The notes below the pieces were generated by a model, which worked only from the letters and a program-made list of their open reading frames with translations, was not told the DNA's origin and did not search any database. A program made the position numbers and the translations under genes. Shown piece by piece: positions 12,401 through 19,418 of a DNA stretch of 42,004 nucleotides; the stretch's first letter is position 1; the number at the start of each line of letters is the position of its first letter. The DNA comes from UBA10107 sp964572885 (GTDB taxonomy: Archaea > Nanobdellota > Nanobdellia > Woesearchaeales > UBA10107): the NCBI GenBank assembly GCA_964572885.1, contig CAZNFC010000002.1, positions 1-42,004 on the forward strand, given 5' to 3'.

Positions 12401-12607
12401 TATTCAGCTGTTTTGGATACAAGTACACAAACATTCTCAATACATGGGATAAGGCTTGTAGGAAGGACATTTACAGAAACTCAAAACACTCTGACTTTAG
12501 TCTTGAAAAATACGGTAGGCAACACTGCAACAAGACAGTTTAGCGTGACGAAAGACTTATTGCCTCCTCAATTGATAAAGCTTGCATTCATAAAAGGAAT
12601 TGAATGA
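6437..12607 (+). CDS. Giant multi-repeat surface protein (about 2050 residues)
   Basis: The frame opens GTG-ATG-ATG (6437, 6440, 6443); MDKRGQ from 6443 matches the heads of neighbouring proteins. A hydrophobic segment ending ...SLFAQ can act as a Sec signal peptide. Domains in order: Cys-rich start; carboxypeptidase-regulatory-like beta sandwiches at about residues 130-200, 295-370, 390-465 and 470-550 (pattern: G-x-V-x-x-x-x-G-x-P-I-x-G, then D-G-x-Y/T); an Fn3-like domain at about 570-650; a Cys-rich middle (650-960); then a series of Ig/HYR-like repeats, each starting with D-x-x-P-P or similar (DDKPPV, DYMPPVL, DTTPPVA, DSLGPN). It ends in DLLPPQLIKLAFIKGIE, the first strand of another repeat, with no membrane anchor. 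Likely an extended extracellular fibre or adhesin; exact role unknown. Confidence 0.9.
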   Translation: MMMDKRGQILVLFIFTSFLLIPSLFAQTQGGCCATSSQEVCPYVSSQSECDVYGGTYNSGVSCPNTPGCELVCKVCEPRSGTTGISQLLWGTPITGCEAAGSNLVQNGVDLTKTQDQCQGTPSSALATNLPDVEGSVKDGTTPIVGAMVWCTGSSTTSVSNGYYKVENCSIGTNVVYARFGTKSGNALLSPALGSGANAGETLRSNVNIQLLAGNSKQITIRARNSASPTTPVTASITIQNNASGFQETKSGTDVIFNVKPEIVLISAYASGFKPIFNSVDFTAISDYTVLMETQPTITLSGFTLDNSVTPNTILGGVLVKAVSNSIILAQTTTGNDGSYSLNVPSSSSFSLIASKTGYSDATISNLIYTSASTKNISLSSSAVPTTATVNVLAKDQSSNPISGVRIRLGQNGPIQETGADGKTVWSGLSMGSSYTFYAHADNYNDVFKSITIVSASSNLDITLTSVPTMILNGNIIKTSCTTSCGISGSQVVMSDGSTTTTDSNGAFTITRKVTNKVETIYVTSPGYLPNTATIPSNAGSGGSYGPVQISLTPALCNDVNNLGDIALNSQAIEDTIKITWSASCPPPQNQYTVLRKLEGEQYVPVQFVTQAPFEYNELNAAENKTYCFKVTATYSNFGGIVKTSNEQCVNVGFKECFSLPSEFCSGNTRITCTNRTNIQPLPANQQCSSDQICVRESQSVTRCLSANQCDLCNRPFGVFSQSASFIQYTQGALFGGIYRNDTNVFDCSVQSLISPQAVGCYLDSSKTVVDKYDSCADVKSCYDYNSAAACGQKKCTPSLNCQWSSYSNYSDFRIGVCKPVGIDSNKQDCAEFNNALTRGGGLRDYIFNKVFSAETGNVAKELCSLYGDACFYKASTQSCLNKDQVTCYDYGSSQSECEGAAGQSNPVNINVTWGAIPGQGVIKKSGSNKILQRSNDAVGIGLCRFTNTCIKDADKSLSSDCDPSDASCGLDVSPPNTSIDYTEYVNSTSLSYTAVDDKSSQQSIRTYSHVIRTTLLQSALLQKYPYQSEQAQNGKTLDLPCAGLVTPSNEGDNCTMLYFSEDSSHNLEEVKKINFILDTVRPNITATYSIKPYPLDNKVDLTVNLKLGKDFQGYCVDSPELGLCVQGRTCPEMPFISTIGIPGNPNEWSATYREIPTGDNGVPATFSWRCYDKAGNKAEDPSSIQLSLDADGIISNPSLVTTKSGVPVPIYVHTQNPGSCRYIDISQTGKPFDQWTPFDNVDTISEGSDYKYSSTIPSLSGSNERYRFKVKCNLTDVSDLVEGRDSDDIRITIDDKPPVTQPYTLEKGDYSFTNPQWLSTPSLRLRCADAPQGDLEYPHEIGCLGLSYCLNNYASPAETPCTLVQSSPDVLIDLSGKDSAVLSYSSSDKLGNVETGSPKQQLLLLDYMPPVLNLNYPLNTTFIVQKEGYVTLSGFVNNLGPDGCVGSSSISPNGCLSSPLSSIYYELRYRTQPTLTEHQLNETIQQSGYGTINIPTRTIVLKDNKVNELSIIARDQAGNPSSTIPIVIVHDSLGPNISQATINGNDINSSINVPFGQDYDLSIGNLKDIYPDSADLFSRVDSVWVKDMFGAKYNLHRSGTVWVGKIKTGVWPITTSAFRTFITVFANDTLGNPEEKPIQVNIVVKDTTPPVATYKFENSYGENVNQLVKGLNYMVLQASETLDNLSMNLTSIDNPSIQYKVRFVARDFDAVTWIGIINVTDTVTPLRAAGIMYDSNGLNSSDFTHISGSVNVDINPLEITEPIPLGAIPNDGIYYVIERPVIYSTLGFSNQFNVNGVISTSNPVSGLNLGINDVTIRVEDDSGNYKIFNQKVFVNSTSSLSSSGDSVLNIVTKPLTNADPLYAEVHVSGGSPVSAPNIFLDGNSLSLTKLDNGSYYYKQTRTDISEGAHTITSVVTSQGPLQVSASPVQINVDRHVPGISSISANDLSNVKLIDSQITSRNQTLDLVSYYNDSDISEAYVIGDDGAKYSAVLDTSTQTFSIHGIRLVGRTFTETQNTLTLVLKNTVGNTATRQFSVTKDLLPPQLIKLAFIKGIE

Positions 12608-12616
12608 TGGGAATAT

Positions 12617-15600
12617 ATGAAAAAAACTTTAATGATTTTTTTATTGTGCAGTTTTCTAATCTCTGTAGCTTTTGCAGAAAATACAATAGTAGTGTCAGAT
12701 ACTGTAAAGCCTGATATACAGGCAACATTCAATGATACGGTATTGTTGAAGGCATATAACCTGACATATGTTGTTACCGGGGACAATTTGATTTTAGATA
12801 ACAGCACTTCAGACAACATATCATTTATGTTTAAACCGACGACATCTTTAGACAACGGGTTTTATTATTTCATCGTAAGCGCAGAAGACAAGATAGGGAA
12901 TCCCAAGGAATTCAGGGAGAATGTAATTGTAAATGTCAACGAGACCTCAATATTTTTTGTAAATCCAAGATTAGGAATTTCAACAAAGCCAGTGTATGAC
13001 ATAATCTTAGGCACTTCCAGGAATGCAAACTGCACTTGGTCAACTCAGGATGTTGATTTCAATCAAGGAACATCTACGACAGGGATAAGCACTCTGAGCC
13101 ATACGATAAGTAATTTCGGTCCATCGAGAGATATAGATTTGGCAGAAGAGACAACTTCAGTATATGTACCATTCTGGGTGAAATGTCAGGATACCCTTAA
13201 CAGGATCGTATCTCAAAAACTTTTGACAGCTTATGATTCTACAAAACCAAACATAGAAAGAATAACAATAAGTCAAAATCCAGTCACAAGAATACCTCCT
13301 GCAACGACTATAACTGCCTATGTTGATGATAAATCCGTCTGCCACATATCAGGTTCCGGATTAAATAATCAATTATTTTCCGGCCAGGACAGGGATGATA
13401 TAACGACCTATTCATTTACCCCATCATATACTATAAATTATGCGCCAGCAGATTCAAGCATAAATGGAGCTAAGACTTATACTGTGTTTTGTGAAAATAG
13501 AGCTGACGTCCCTAGTGACACCCAAACAATAACAGTCAATGTTAATATTGCGCCAGCTTTGACTATTAACCCTATATCACCAAAAAGATTTGTAGCAGCA
13601 AATCCTGTCAGCTTTCAAGTAGAGACAAATAAAGTTGCTGATTGTGATTTGACATTACAGGGAACGCTGATACCTTTGACATCATCTCAAGGAGGATATC
13701 TGCATACTTATTCCACAACATTAAGTCAAAACAAATCATATACATATACTTATACATGCAGAGATGTTATAGGAGGAGGATTTCCTGTTTCACAGAATTA
13801 CGTTCTTGATTTTGATTTAACAAAACCAATAAACACAACAGTTGAAGCAAATGCATGCAAGTCAGATACTGTAACATTGAGTTTAGCTTCTAATGACCAT
13901 GAATCAGGGATATTAGGATTTAATTATTCAATGTCAGGTCCGGGTGTATCAGTTCCATGGACATTTGCAGGCGGACCATCTCCTGCAACTGTACAGGTAA
14001 CTAATCTTAATTTATCGACAACAGGGACTTATTCTGTACAGACAGTATCATTAAACGGCGCTGGAGCAGTTTCAGATTTGAAGACAGCGGCATTCACATT
14101 CAATCCAAATGCAACTATTTGCCTTGAAAAAACCCCTCCAAGAATAACAATAAAACTTAATGACACTCAATTCGGAGGAAAAAAAGTCACTTTAATATGC
14201 ACAGATGATGAGTCAGGTTGTTTACCTGGTAGCATTAAATACGGATTATCAAGCACTTCAAATTGCACAGCTACCACGATAGGGAATGAAACAGTACTTC
14301 TGAAGCCGCAATATCTATGTTGGGAAGCTCAGGATAAAGCATTGAATAAAGCAAATGGAACACAATTCATACAATTCACTGCAGTTAAAGGATCCCAGTT
14401 CTTACTTCCTTTAGGTTCTGTATGTACTTCTGATTCTGACTGTTCAGATAATTACTGTTTCAATAAGATATGCACCAAGCCTTTATGCACAGATAGCGTA
14501 AAGAACGGATTTGAATCTGATGTTGACTGCGGCGGTGGGTCATGCAATAGTTGTGACATAGGAAAGAAATGCAACGAAGACAAAGACTGTTCCACTAATT
14601 CATGTGATTCAAGCACTAAAATATGTCAGATTACTTCATGCACAGATTCTATTAAAAATGGATTCGAAACAGATGTAGATTGCGGAGGAAAAGATTGTTC
14701 ATCATGCATTGTTGGCAAATCTTGTACAGCTAACTCGGACTGCAGTTCTAACTCCTGCCAATTCGGAAGCTGTGTAAAAGGAGAGCAGACTTTCGAGGAA
14801 TGGGCAAAATCAAATAATATTGATCCGACAAACAAAGATGGAGATGCCGATAAAGATGGTCTAAGCAACTATCAGGAATTTTTGCATAAAACGGATCCAA
14901 ATAAAGCAGATACTGACGGAGATGGATATTCTGACGGGGAAGAAGTTGCAGCAGGAACAGACCCTCTTAATAACTTAAGTTTCCCCGAGACATCTCTTTA
15001 CAAAATCACACTTCTCATCATATCTTTAATCCTTATATTAGTCGGAGTTTTGTTTATGTTCTATTTTAAGATAGATCAGACAACGTCATTGAATATAATC
15101 GTTATAGGAGGAGTCGCATTACTGTTCGCAATCATTGACTGGCTTCTTTTCAAACTTCCAAATGCAGTATTGATTTCATTAGGATTAATCGCATTATTAA
15201 GTTCAGGATATATAGTATATGGAAAAAGAACTACAATAGTCCCTAAATTGACAGGAAAACCGTCAAGAGTTCAAACCACTGCAAGATCACAACAACAGGG
15301 AACTTTCTCGGCGCAGCAGGAGAATCGTCCTGAAGTAAGAAAGGAAGACATAGAAGCGACAAGATCAATGATAGAGATGATAAAAAAACAAAGAGAAGAA
15401 AGAGAAAATAAAAGAGAAGAATTGTTCAAGAAGTTCGGCTCATCAGATAAGACAGAAAAGAAAAAAGAATCATTGATTCCTCTCAAAACAACTAAAAATA
15501 TTGAAAAATCATTACCATACATTCCGGAAAGAAAAGAAGAGTCAATATTCGACAGGCTAGGAAGAGCATTCGGTGGAAAGACCATAGAAAGATTAGAGAA

Positions 15601-15754
15601 ATTAGGGAAAGGCGACATGGGGGATTTAGAAAAGTTAGGTCAGAGAGGTCAGAGAAACAAGTCAATCGAAAAACTAGGAAGATTGAAAGAATCGAAGATA
15701 AAAAGCCTCTCAGAACTCGAGAAGAAAGCATCAGAAAGTAAAAGGAAGAAATGA
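12617..15754 (+). CDS. Membrane-anchored surface protein with TSP3-like calcium repeats and charged cytoplasmic tail
   Basis: 1045 residues with a clear Sec signal peptide (MKKTLMIFLL...SVAFA). The ectodomain starts with Ig-like repeats like those ending the upstream protein, then has two copies of a Cys module (C-T-D-S-x-K-N-G-F-E-x-D-V-D-C-G-G, about residues 625 and 675), followed by Asp-rich thrombospondin type 3-like repeats (DKDGLSNYQEF, DTDGDGYSDGEE, about 740-785) expected to bind calcium. Three hydrophobic segments lie at about 795-875. The last 170 residues are highly charged and coiled-coil-like (KKQREERENKREELFKKFG), with LGR/LEKLG heptad-like repeats. It begins 9 bases after the previous gene and overlaps the next by 4 (ATGA). 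It may be the anchor that links an extracellular fibre to the cell interior; this is inference. Confidence 0.9.
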   Translation: MKKTLMIFLLCSFLISVAFAENTIVVSDTVKPDIQATFNDTVLLKAYNLTYVVTGDNLILDNSTSDNISFMFKPTTSLDNGFYYFIVSAEDKIGNPKEFRENVIVNVNETSIFFVNPRLGISTKPVYDIILGTSRNANCTWSTQDVDFNQGTSTTGISTLSHTISNFGPSRDIDLAEETTSVYVPFWVKCQDTLNRIVSQKLLTAYDSTKPNIERITISQNPVTRIPPATTITAYVDDKSVCHISGSGLNNQLFSGQDRDDITTYSFTPSYTINYAPADSSINGAKTYTVFCENRADVPSDTQTITVNVNIAPALTINPISPKRFVAANPVSFQVETNKVADCDLTLQGTLIPLTSSQGGYLHTYSTTLSQNKSYTYTYTCRDVIGGGFPVSQNYVLDFDLTKPINTTVEANACKSDTVTLSLASNDHESGILGFNYSMSGPGVSVPWTFAGGPSPATVQVTNLNLSTTGTYSVQTVSLNGAGAVSDLKTAAFTFNPNATICLEKTPPRITIKLNDTQFGGKKVTLICTDDESGCLPGSIKYGLSSTSNCTATTIGNETVLLKPQYLCWEAQDKALNKANGTQFIQFTAVKGSQFLLPLGSVCTSDSDCSDNYCFNKICTKPLCTDSVKNGFESDVDCGGGSCNSCDIGKKCNEDKDCSTNSCDSSTKICQITSCTDSIKNGFETDVDCGGKDCSSCIVGKSCTANSDCSSNSCQFGSCVKGEQTFEEWAKSNNIDPTNKDGDADKDGLSNYQEFLHKTDPNKADTDGDGYSDGEEVAAGTDPLNNLSFPETSLYKITLLIISLILILVGVLFMFYFKIDQTTSLNIIVIGGVALLFAIIDWLLFKLPNAVLISLGLIALLSSGYIVYGKRTTIVPKLTGKPSRVQTTARSQQQGTFSAQQENRPEVRKEDIEATRSMIEMIKKQREERENKREELFKKFGSSDKTEKKKESLIPLKTTKNIEKSLPYIPERKEESIFDRLGRAFGGKTIERLEKLGKGDMGDLEKLGQRGQRNKSIEKLGRLKESKIKSLSELEKKASESKRKK

Positions 15755-16299
15755 GAAGACCTGACAAAAAAGGGCAGATGGAATCTCAGATATTCATTTA
15801 CATTATGGTTTTGGTGATAGGGGCAGGAATACTGATATATGGATATAATGCTGTAAAAAATATAAGGTCTCAGGCAGATTCCGTTTTATTCTTGCAGTTC
15901 GAGAATAATATTAAAAACGATCTCAACACCCTGACTTTCGATTCTTCAAAAGTGAAGAGTTATGACCTTCCATCATCAATTAAGCAATTATGTTTTAAAT
16001 CTAATTCTGCTAACAATATTGATGTTACATGTGAAGAAGGAAGGACAAAAATGGACTATCCTTTGATTGCTGCTGCAGTAAATAATAATGTCGCTGAAAA
16101 TGTGTTTTTATATCCCAATGGAGACAAATCATTTGTAGCAGGAGTTGATATACAATTAGGTGATGGAGATAGAGGTCCTGAAGATAAAGGATGCTCACCT
16201 GGAACAATAAATTTCAGATGCTTCGATGTCAAAGGCAGTTCTCTGACGTTAAGGATGACTGGAAAAGGAAATTATGTCTTAATAACAAGTGTTTCATGA
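15751..16299 (+). CDS. Pilin-like membrane-anchored protein
   Basis: 182 residues. The head MRRPDKKGQMESQ precedes one hydrophobic helix (about residues 13-32), the arrangement of a class III signal peptide with Q at +1. The remaining 145 residues are a beta-rich exported domain with a FENNIKNDLNTL motif after the helix and Cys residues near CFKSN, CEEG, GCSPG and CFDV. Start chosen at the ATG overlapping the upstream stop. I have seen this type only as uncharacterised in DPANN genomes. The next gene overlaps by ATGA, showing translational coupling within one operon. Confidence 0.88.
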   Translation: MRRPDKKGQMESQIFIYIMVLVIGAGILIYGYNAVKNIRSQADSVLFLQFENNIKNDLNTLTFDSSKVKSYDLPSSIKQLCFKSNSANNIDVTCEEGRTKMDYPLIAAAVNNNVAENVFLYPNGDKSFVAGVDIQLGDGDRGPEDKGCSPGTINFRCFDVKGSSLTLRMTGKGNYVLITSVS

Positions 16300-17387
16300 C
16301 CCCGAACAACAAAGGACAGGTAGAAGTACAGTTTAATTGGATATTTGTCCTAATCGTAGGTGCAATTATTCTTGGATTTTTTGTCACAATAGCAGTAAAA
16401 CAGAAGACAGCTTCCGAGCAGCAGATCAATATAGATTTTTTCACTAATTTTGAGAAAGCACTTACAGGAATAGCGTCAGTCCAGGGAAAGACTTCGCTGT
16501 ATCAGGTTCCGAATATGGAATTAAGATACGATTGTACAGAAACATGCGATTGTGCAGCTTACGCAGGAACATCCAGAGCGAATGCAGTCGTATTGTTCAG
16601 TACGACAGATAAAATAATATTCTCACCAAATAGATTGAAAGGAAACAGTCTTCTGACACAGAGCAAAGCGTGGTCATTCCCTTTTAGAGTCACAAATTTT
16701 CTATTCATGACATCTCCTGAGATAAAGTATTTAATCGAAGACACAGATAAAGGCAAAGAGATTTATGACGGACTGCCGCCTATTTTTGTGGAGGAAAATG
16801 GAATACAGGAAAGAGCATTTGACAAGCAGCTATTTACTGACTCAATTGAAGGAGTATCAGGAAATTACAAAGTAAAATTTGTATTTACAGACAAAGATCC
16901 AACAACATTTCCATTGCCTAAGCAGATAACAGATTTGTCGGATAGTGATGTCAGTGCAGTGAAATTTACCAATGACAACGGAACAGATTCTGTGACATTC
17001 TATCAAAAGAAAGGAGAGTTTTTCAGTGAAATAGGAAAATCATATTTATTTGGAAAAGAAACAGAATTTGCATCAATATTCTCGGAAGACCTTAATTCCT
17101 ATTCATGTATGATGCAAAGATCATTCAAGATATTAGGTATAGTATCCAGCATATATGATAAGAAAAAATATGAATTAAATTTAATAACAAACTCCCAAAA
17201 TACACAATTTTTGGGATGCGCGATACATTATGCCGACACAGCACTCAATGACATCTCCTTATCCGCAAATGCATTCGATTTCAAGAATCCTGATCCGGCA
17301 GAGCCCTTAAGTTTAACGCAAGACGAAAAAAGCGCAGAAAATCAGAATCTTGATTCGATAAAAGCAAGCTGTCCGAATATATACTAA
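16296..17387 (+). CDS. Pilin-like membrane-anchored protein, 363 residues
   Basis: The frame is open from 16191, but the ATG at 16296 overlaps the upstream stop and puts MTPNNKGQVEVQ directly before the hydrophobic helix (about residues 13-34), so I use it. The K-G-Q head again suggests prepilin-type processing. The exported part is about 330 residues, with a CTETCDCAAY cluster near residue 75 and a single pair of Cys near the end (YSCMMQ, LGCAIHY). No named domain recognised. Its place among pilin-like genes suggests a major or minor subunit of the same structure. Confidence 0.87.
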   Translation: MTPNNKGQVEVQFNWIFVLIVGAIILGFFVTIAVKQKTASEQQINIDFFTNFEKALTGIASVQGKTSLYQVPNMELRYDCTETCDCAAYAGTSRANAVVLFSTTDKIIFSPNRLKGNSLLTQSKAWSFPFRVTNFLFMTSPEIKYLIEDTDKGKEIYDGLPPIFVEENGIQERAFDKQLFTDSIEGVSGNYKVKFVFTDKDPTTFPLPKQITDLSDSDVSAVKFTNDNGTDSVTFYQKKGEFFSEIGKSYLFGKETEFASIFSEDLNSYSCMMQRSFKILGIVSSIYDKKKYELNLITNSQNTQFLGCAIHYADTALNDISLSANAFDFKNPDPAEPLSLTQDEKSAENQNLDSIKASCPNIY

Positions 17388-17388
17388 A

Positions 17389-17892
17389 ATGAAAAGAAAA
17401 GCGCAAATACAGATGGGAGAGAATGTCATAATACTTTTCATATTCTTTATCTTGCTCGTTTTTGCAGTCGTTTTCTTCACAAGACTGCAAAATACAAAGA
17501 CTCAGCAGAAAATTTCAGAAGATGTTGAAGGGAAGGCATTGGAGATTGCACAGAGAATAGCGTTTTTGCCGGAAGTTCAATGCACAAAAGATAATGCCGA
17601 GGTATTTTCAGGATGTTATGATAGATATAGTCTGCAGGGGATGTCTGATTTACGAGAGGAAGGAAAAAGAGAGTATATAGATTATTATTATGATATATTC
17701 GGATTTTCAACTATAACAGTCACTACATTATTCCCGAAGCAGGAACAGATAATTATTTATGACAATCAAAATTCTAAATTGAAATCAGTAATCACCACAA
17801 ATATCCCTATATCTGTCTGTGATTTTTTAGATTCTCAATCAAATGGAAAAGAATGCAGTTTCGGAGTGTTAAAAGTTGAAGTATACAACTAA
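17389..17892 (+). CDS. Pilin-like membrane-anchored protein
   Basis: 167 residues starting MKRKAQIQMGENVIIL, with one hydrophobic helix to about residue 30 followed by RLQNTKTQQK, typical of pilin-like helix continuation. The K-A-Q head plus Glu at +6 resembles class III signal peptides. The exported domain has a Cys pair (VQCTKDNAEVFSGC) and two late Cys (SVCDFLD, KECSFG). It starts one base after the upstream stop. No family name can be assigned. Confidence 0.87.
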   Translation: MKRKAQIQMGENVIILFIFFILLVFAVVFFTRLQNTKTQQKISEDVEGKALEIAQRIAFLPEVQCTKDNAEVFSGCYDRYSLQGMSDLREEGKREYIDYYYDIFGFSTITVTTLFPKQEQIIIYDNQNSKLKSVITTNIPISVCDFLDSQSNGKECSFGVLKVEVYN

Positions 17893-18376
17893 AGCGCAAA
17901 TGGAGATCATGGGATTGGCTGTAATAGTTATACTTTTATCTCTTGGTTTATTTTTCATCACAAGATTCTCAATCACTAACCCAAGCCAAAACCAGGCACA
18001 ATCTTTCCAGCAGAAACAATTGGCTGCCTCATTTATCAATACGCTTCTTTCAACAAGTGCCAATTGCACTGGTCCTGCTTCTTTTACTGATCTTATAGTA
18101 GAAATGGCTGATCCTGAGTCGAGTTTATTAACTTGCCCGGATGGAGGATTATATCAGCACTTTAACACAACAGTCATGCCTTTATTGAGCCAGACCCTCG
18201 ATAGATGGAATTATAAATATCAACTGGACATATTATATCCATTAGCGGCTCCAAATGGGCACGATGTAAGTATAAGCGGTAACTGTACTACCACATCGCA
18301 ATCAGAAAGTTATACACAGCCTATACCTACAACGGATTCAGGAACAATATTGGTGAAGATGAAGATATGTTATTAA
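17876..18376 (+). CDS. Pilin-like membrane-anchored protein, probable TTG start
   Basis: About 166 residues. The first in-frame ATG (17900) would begin MEIMGLAVIV and lose the K-A-Q head shared with neighbours, so I prefer the TTG at 17876, giving (M)KYTTKAQMEIMG. This overlaps the preceding gene by 17 bases, in line with the coupling in this operon. One hydrophobic helix spans about residues 9-27. The exported part has three Cys (ANCTG, LLTCPDG, GNCTT) and ends KMKICY. Alternative: translation from the ATG at 17900 without a processing site. Confidence 0.82.
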   Translation: MKYTTKAQMEIMGLAVIVILLSLGLFFITRFSITNPSQNQAQSFQQKQLAASFINTLLSTSANCTGPASFTDLIVEMADPESSLLTCPDGGLYQHFNTTVMPLLSQTLDRWNYKYQLDILYPLAAPNGHDVSISGNCTTTSQSESYTQPIPTTDSGTILVKMKICY

Positions 18377-18480
18377 GAAAAGGGCAGTCAGGAGAGGACT
18401 TGATAAGATTATTATATGTAATTGGAGCTTTAATAATATTCGCAACAATAATTTATATCGTGTTAAAAGGTATTCCATGA
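18367..18480 (+). CDS. Very small pilin-like protein (37 residues)
   Basis: The ATG at 18367 lies inside the end of the upstream gene and the stop overlaps the next ATG (18477), so it is coupled on both sides. The product is only a head and a helix: MLLRKGQSGEDLIRLL, then a hydrophobic stretch ending IVLKGIP. K-G-Q with Glu at +4 is the closest match in the block to a classical class III signal peptide. With almost no domain beyond the helix, it could be a helix-only filament core or assembly subunit. Standard gene callers may miss it. Confidence 0.72.
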   Translation: MLLRKGQSGEDLIRLLYVIGALIIFATIIYIVLKGIP

Positions 18481-19418
18481 ATAAAAAAGGAATAGAGGAC
18501 GTAGTCGTATTGATTCTTGCAGCAGTAGTACTTATAGCTTTTCTCGGATTAGGCGGGTATTTTACAGGTTTCTTTGGAGATTACGGAAAAATAGGGACAT
18601 GCCAGGCAAGCATAATAAAGGCAAGCATACTTCAGTCAGGAACAGGCGGTTTGGCTAGTGCCGGACTGGAATTATTAAATCAAAGAATAAGTTTCCTGAA
18701 ATGCAACGGACTTCCTACTACTAAGATAGATTTGAATTCTGCAGTTTCAAATGGCCAGGTAAATGACAACGCAGTTAAGAAAACGATAGCAGACTCTATG
18801 TTAAGATGCTGGAACATGGTAGGCAAGGGTCAGGTTGATCCATACAAATATTATGAGGGAAATACCGTAAATTGTTTGGTATGCTCAGATGTCACTTTTG
18901 ATAAAAATTTTGTCGATAGGGTGGGCGGGGTCTACCAAATAAAAGATATAAATTACTGGCTGGCAACAAATACAGTTCCAGGATACCAACAGACATATTT
19001 TGAAGCTCTTTATGGAGTAAAACCAGATACTGCGCAGGTCAATAGTTTCAAAGGACAGGAATATCCATTAGACTTAACTAAAGATTATACAATCGTTTGG
19101 AGAATGGATGCAGACAAACAGACATTAAAAGGAAAACTTTCAGCTGTAGGATTAGGATATGTTTCGGGCGCAGTCATTGGAGGGAAAATAGGCCTAGTGA
19201 CTGGAGGTCCAGTATTCGCTTTCGGGGGTTCGGTAGCTGGAGCAGCAATAGGAATGATAGGTTCTTACTGGCTCACAGATAAATTAGATCCAAAACAGAT
19301 AATATCTACTGGAATATTTTTGGTCCCTAAGGATTTGTTAGGTGAGAAGTTTACACTTAGTAAGGAAGGTTCGGCTCCAATAGAAAAAGATTTCTGCACA
19401 AAAGTGGTGAATTACTAA
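18477..19418 (+). CDS. Membrane-anchored protein with internal glycine-zipper segment
   Basis: 313 residues beginning MNKKGIEDVVVLIL with an N-terminal hydrophobic helix. The middle is soluble, with Cys near TCQAS, KCNGL, CWNM and CLVCSD. Residues about 218-266 form a Gly/Ala-rich segment (GLGYVSGAVIGGKIG, GGSVAGAAIGMIG) like a glycine zipper able to form a membrane hairpin or pore-type assembly. The next gene codes for a second protein with the same design, so they may be partners or diverged paralogs. Starts within the stop of the 37-residue gene. Function unknown. Confidence 0.87.
   Translation: MNKKGIEDVVVLILAAVVLIAFLGLGGYFTGFFGDYGKIGTCQASIIKASILQSGTGGLASAGLELLNQRISFLKCNGLPTTKIDLNSAVSNGQVNDNAVKKTIADSMLRCWNMVGKGQVDPYKYYEGNTVNCLVCSDVTFDKNFVDRVGGVYQIKDINYWLATNTVPGYQQTYFEALYGVKPDTAQVNSFKGQEYPLDLTKDYTIVWRMDADKQTLKGKLSAVGLGYVSGAVIGGKIGLVTGGPVFAFGGSVAGAAIGMIGSYWLTDKLDPKQIISTGIFLVPKDLLGEKFTLSKEGSAPIEKDFCTKVVNY

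Noticed and set aside
16191..16295. Upstream extension of the 363-residue pilin-like gene
   Set aside because: It lies wholly inside the preceding gene, and the ATG at 16296 overlapping its stop gives the expected K-G-Q head.
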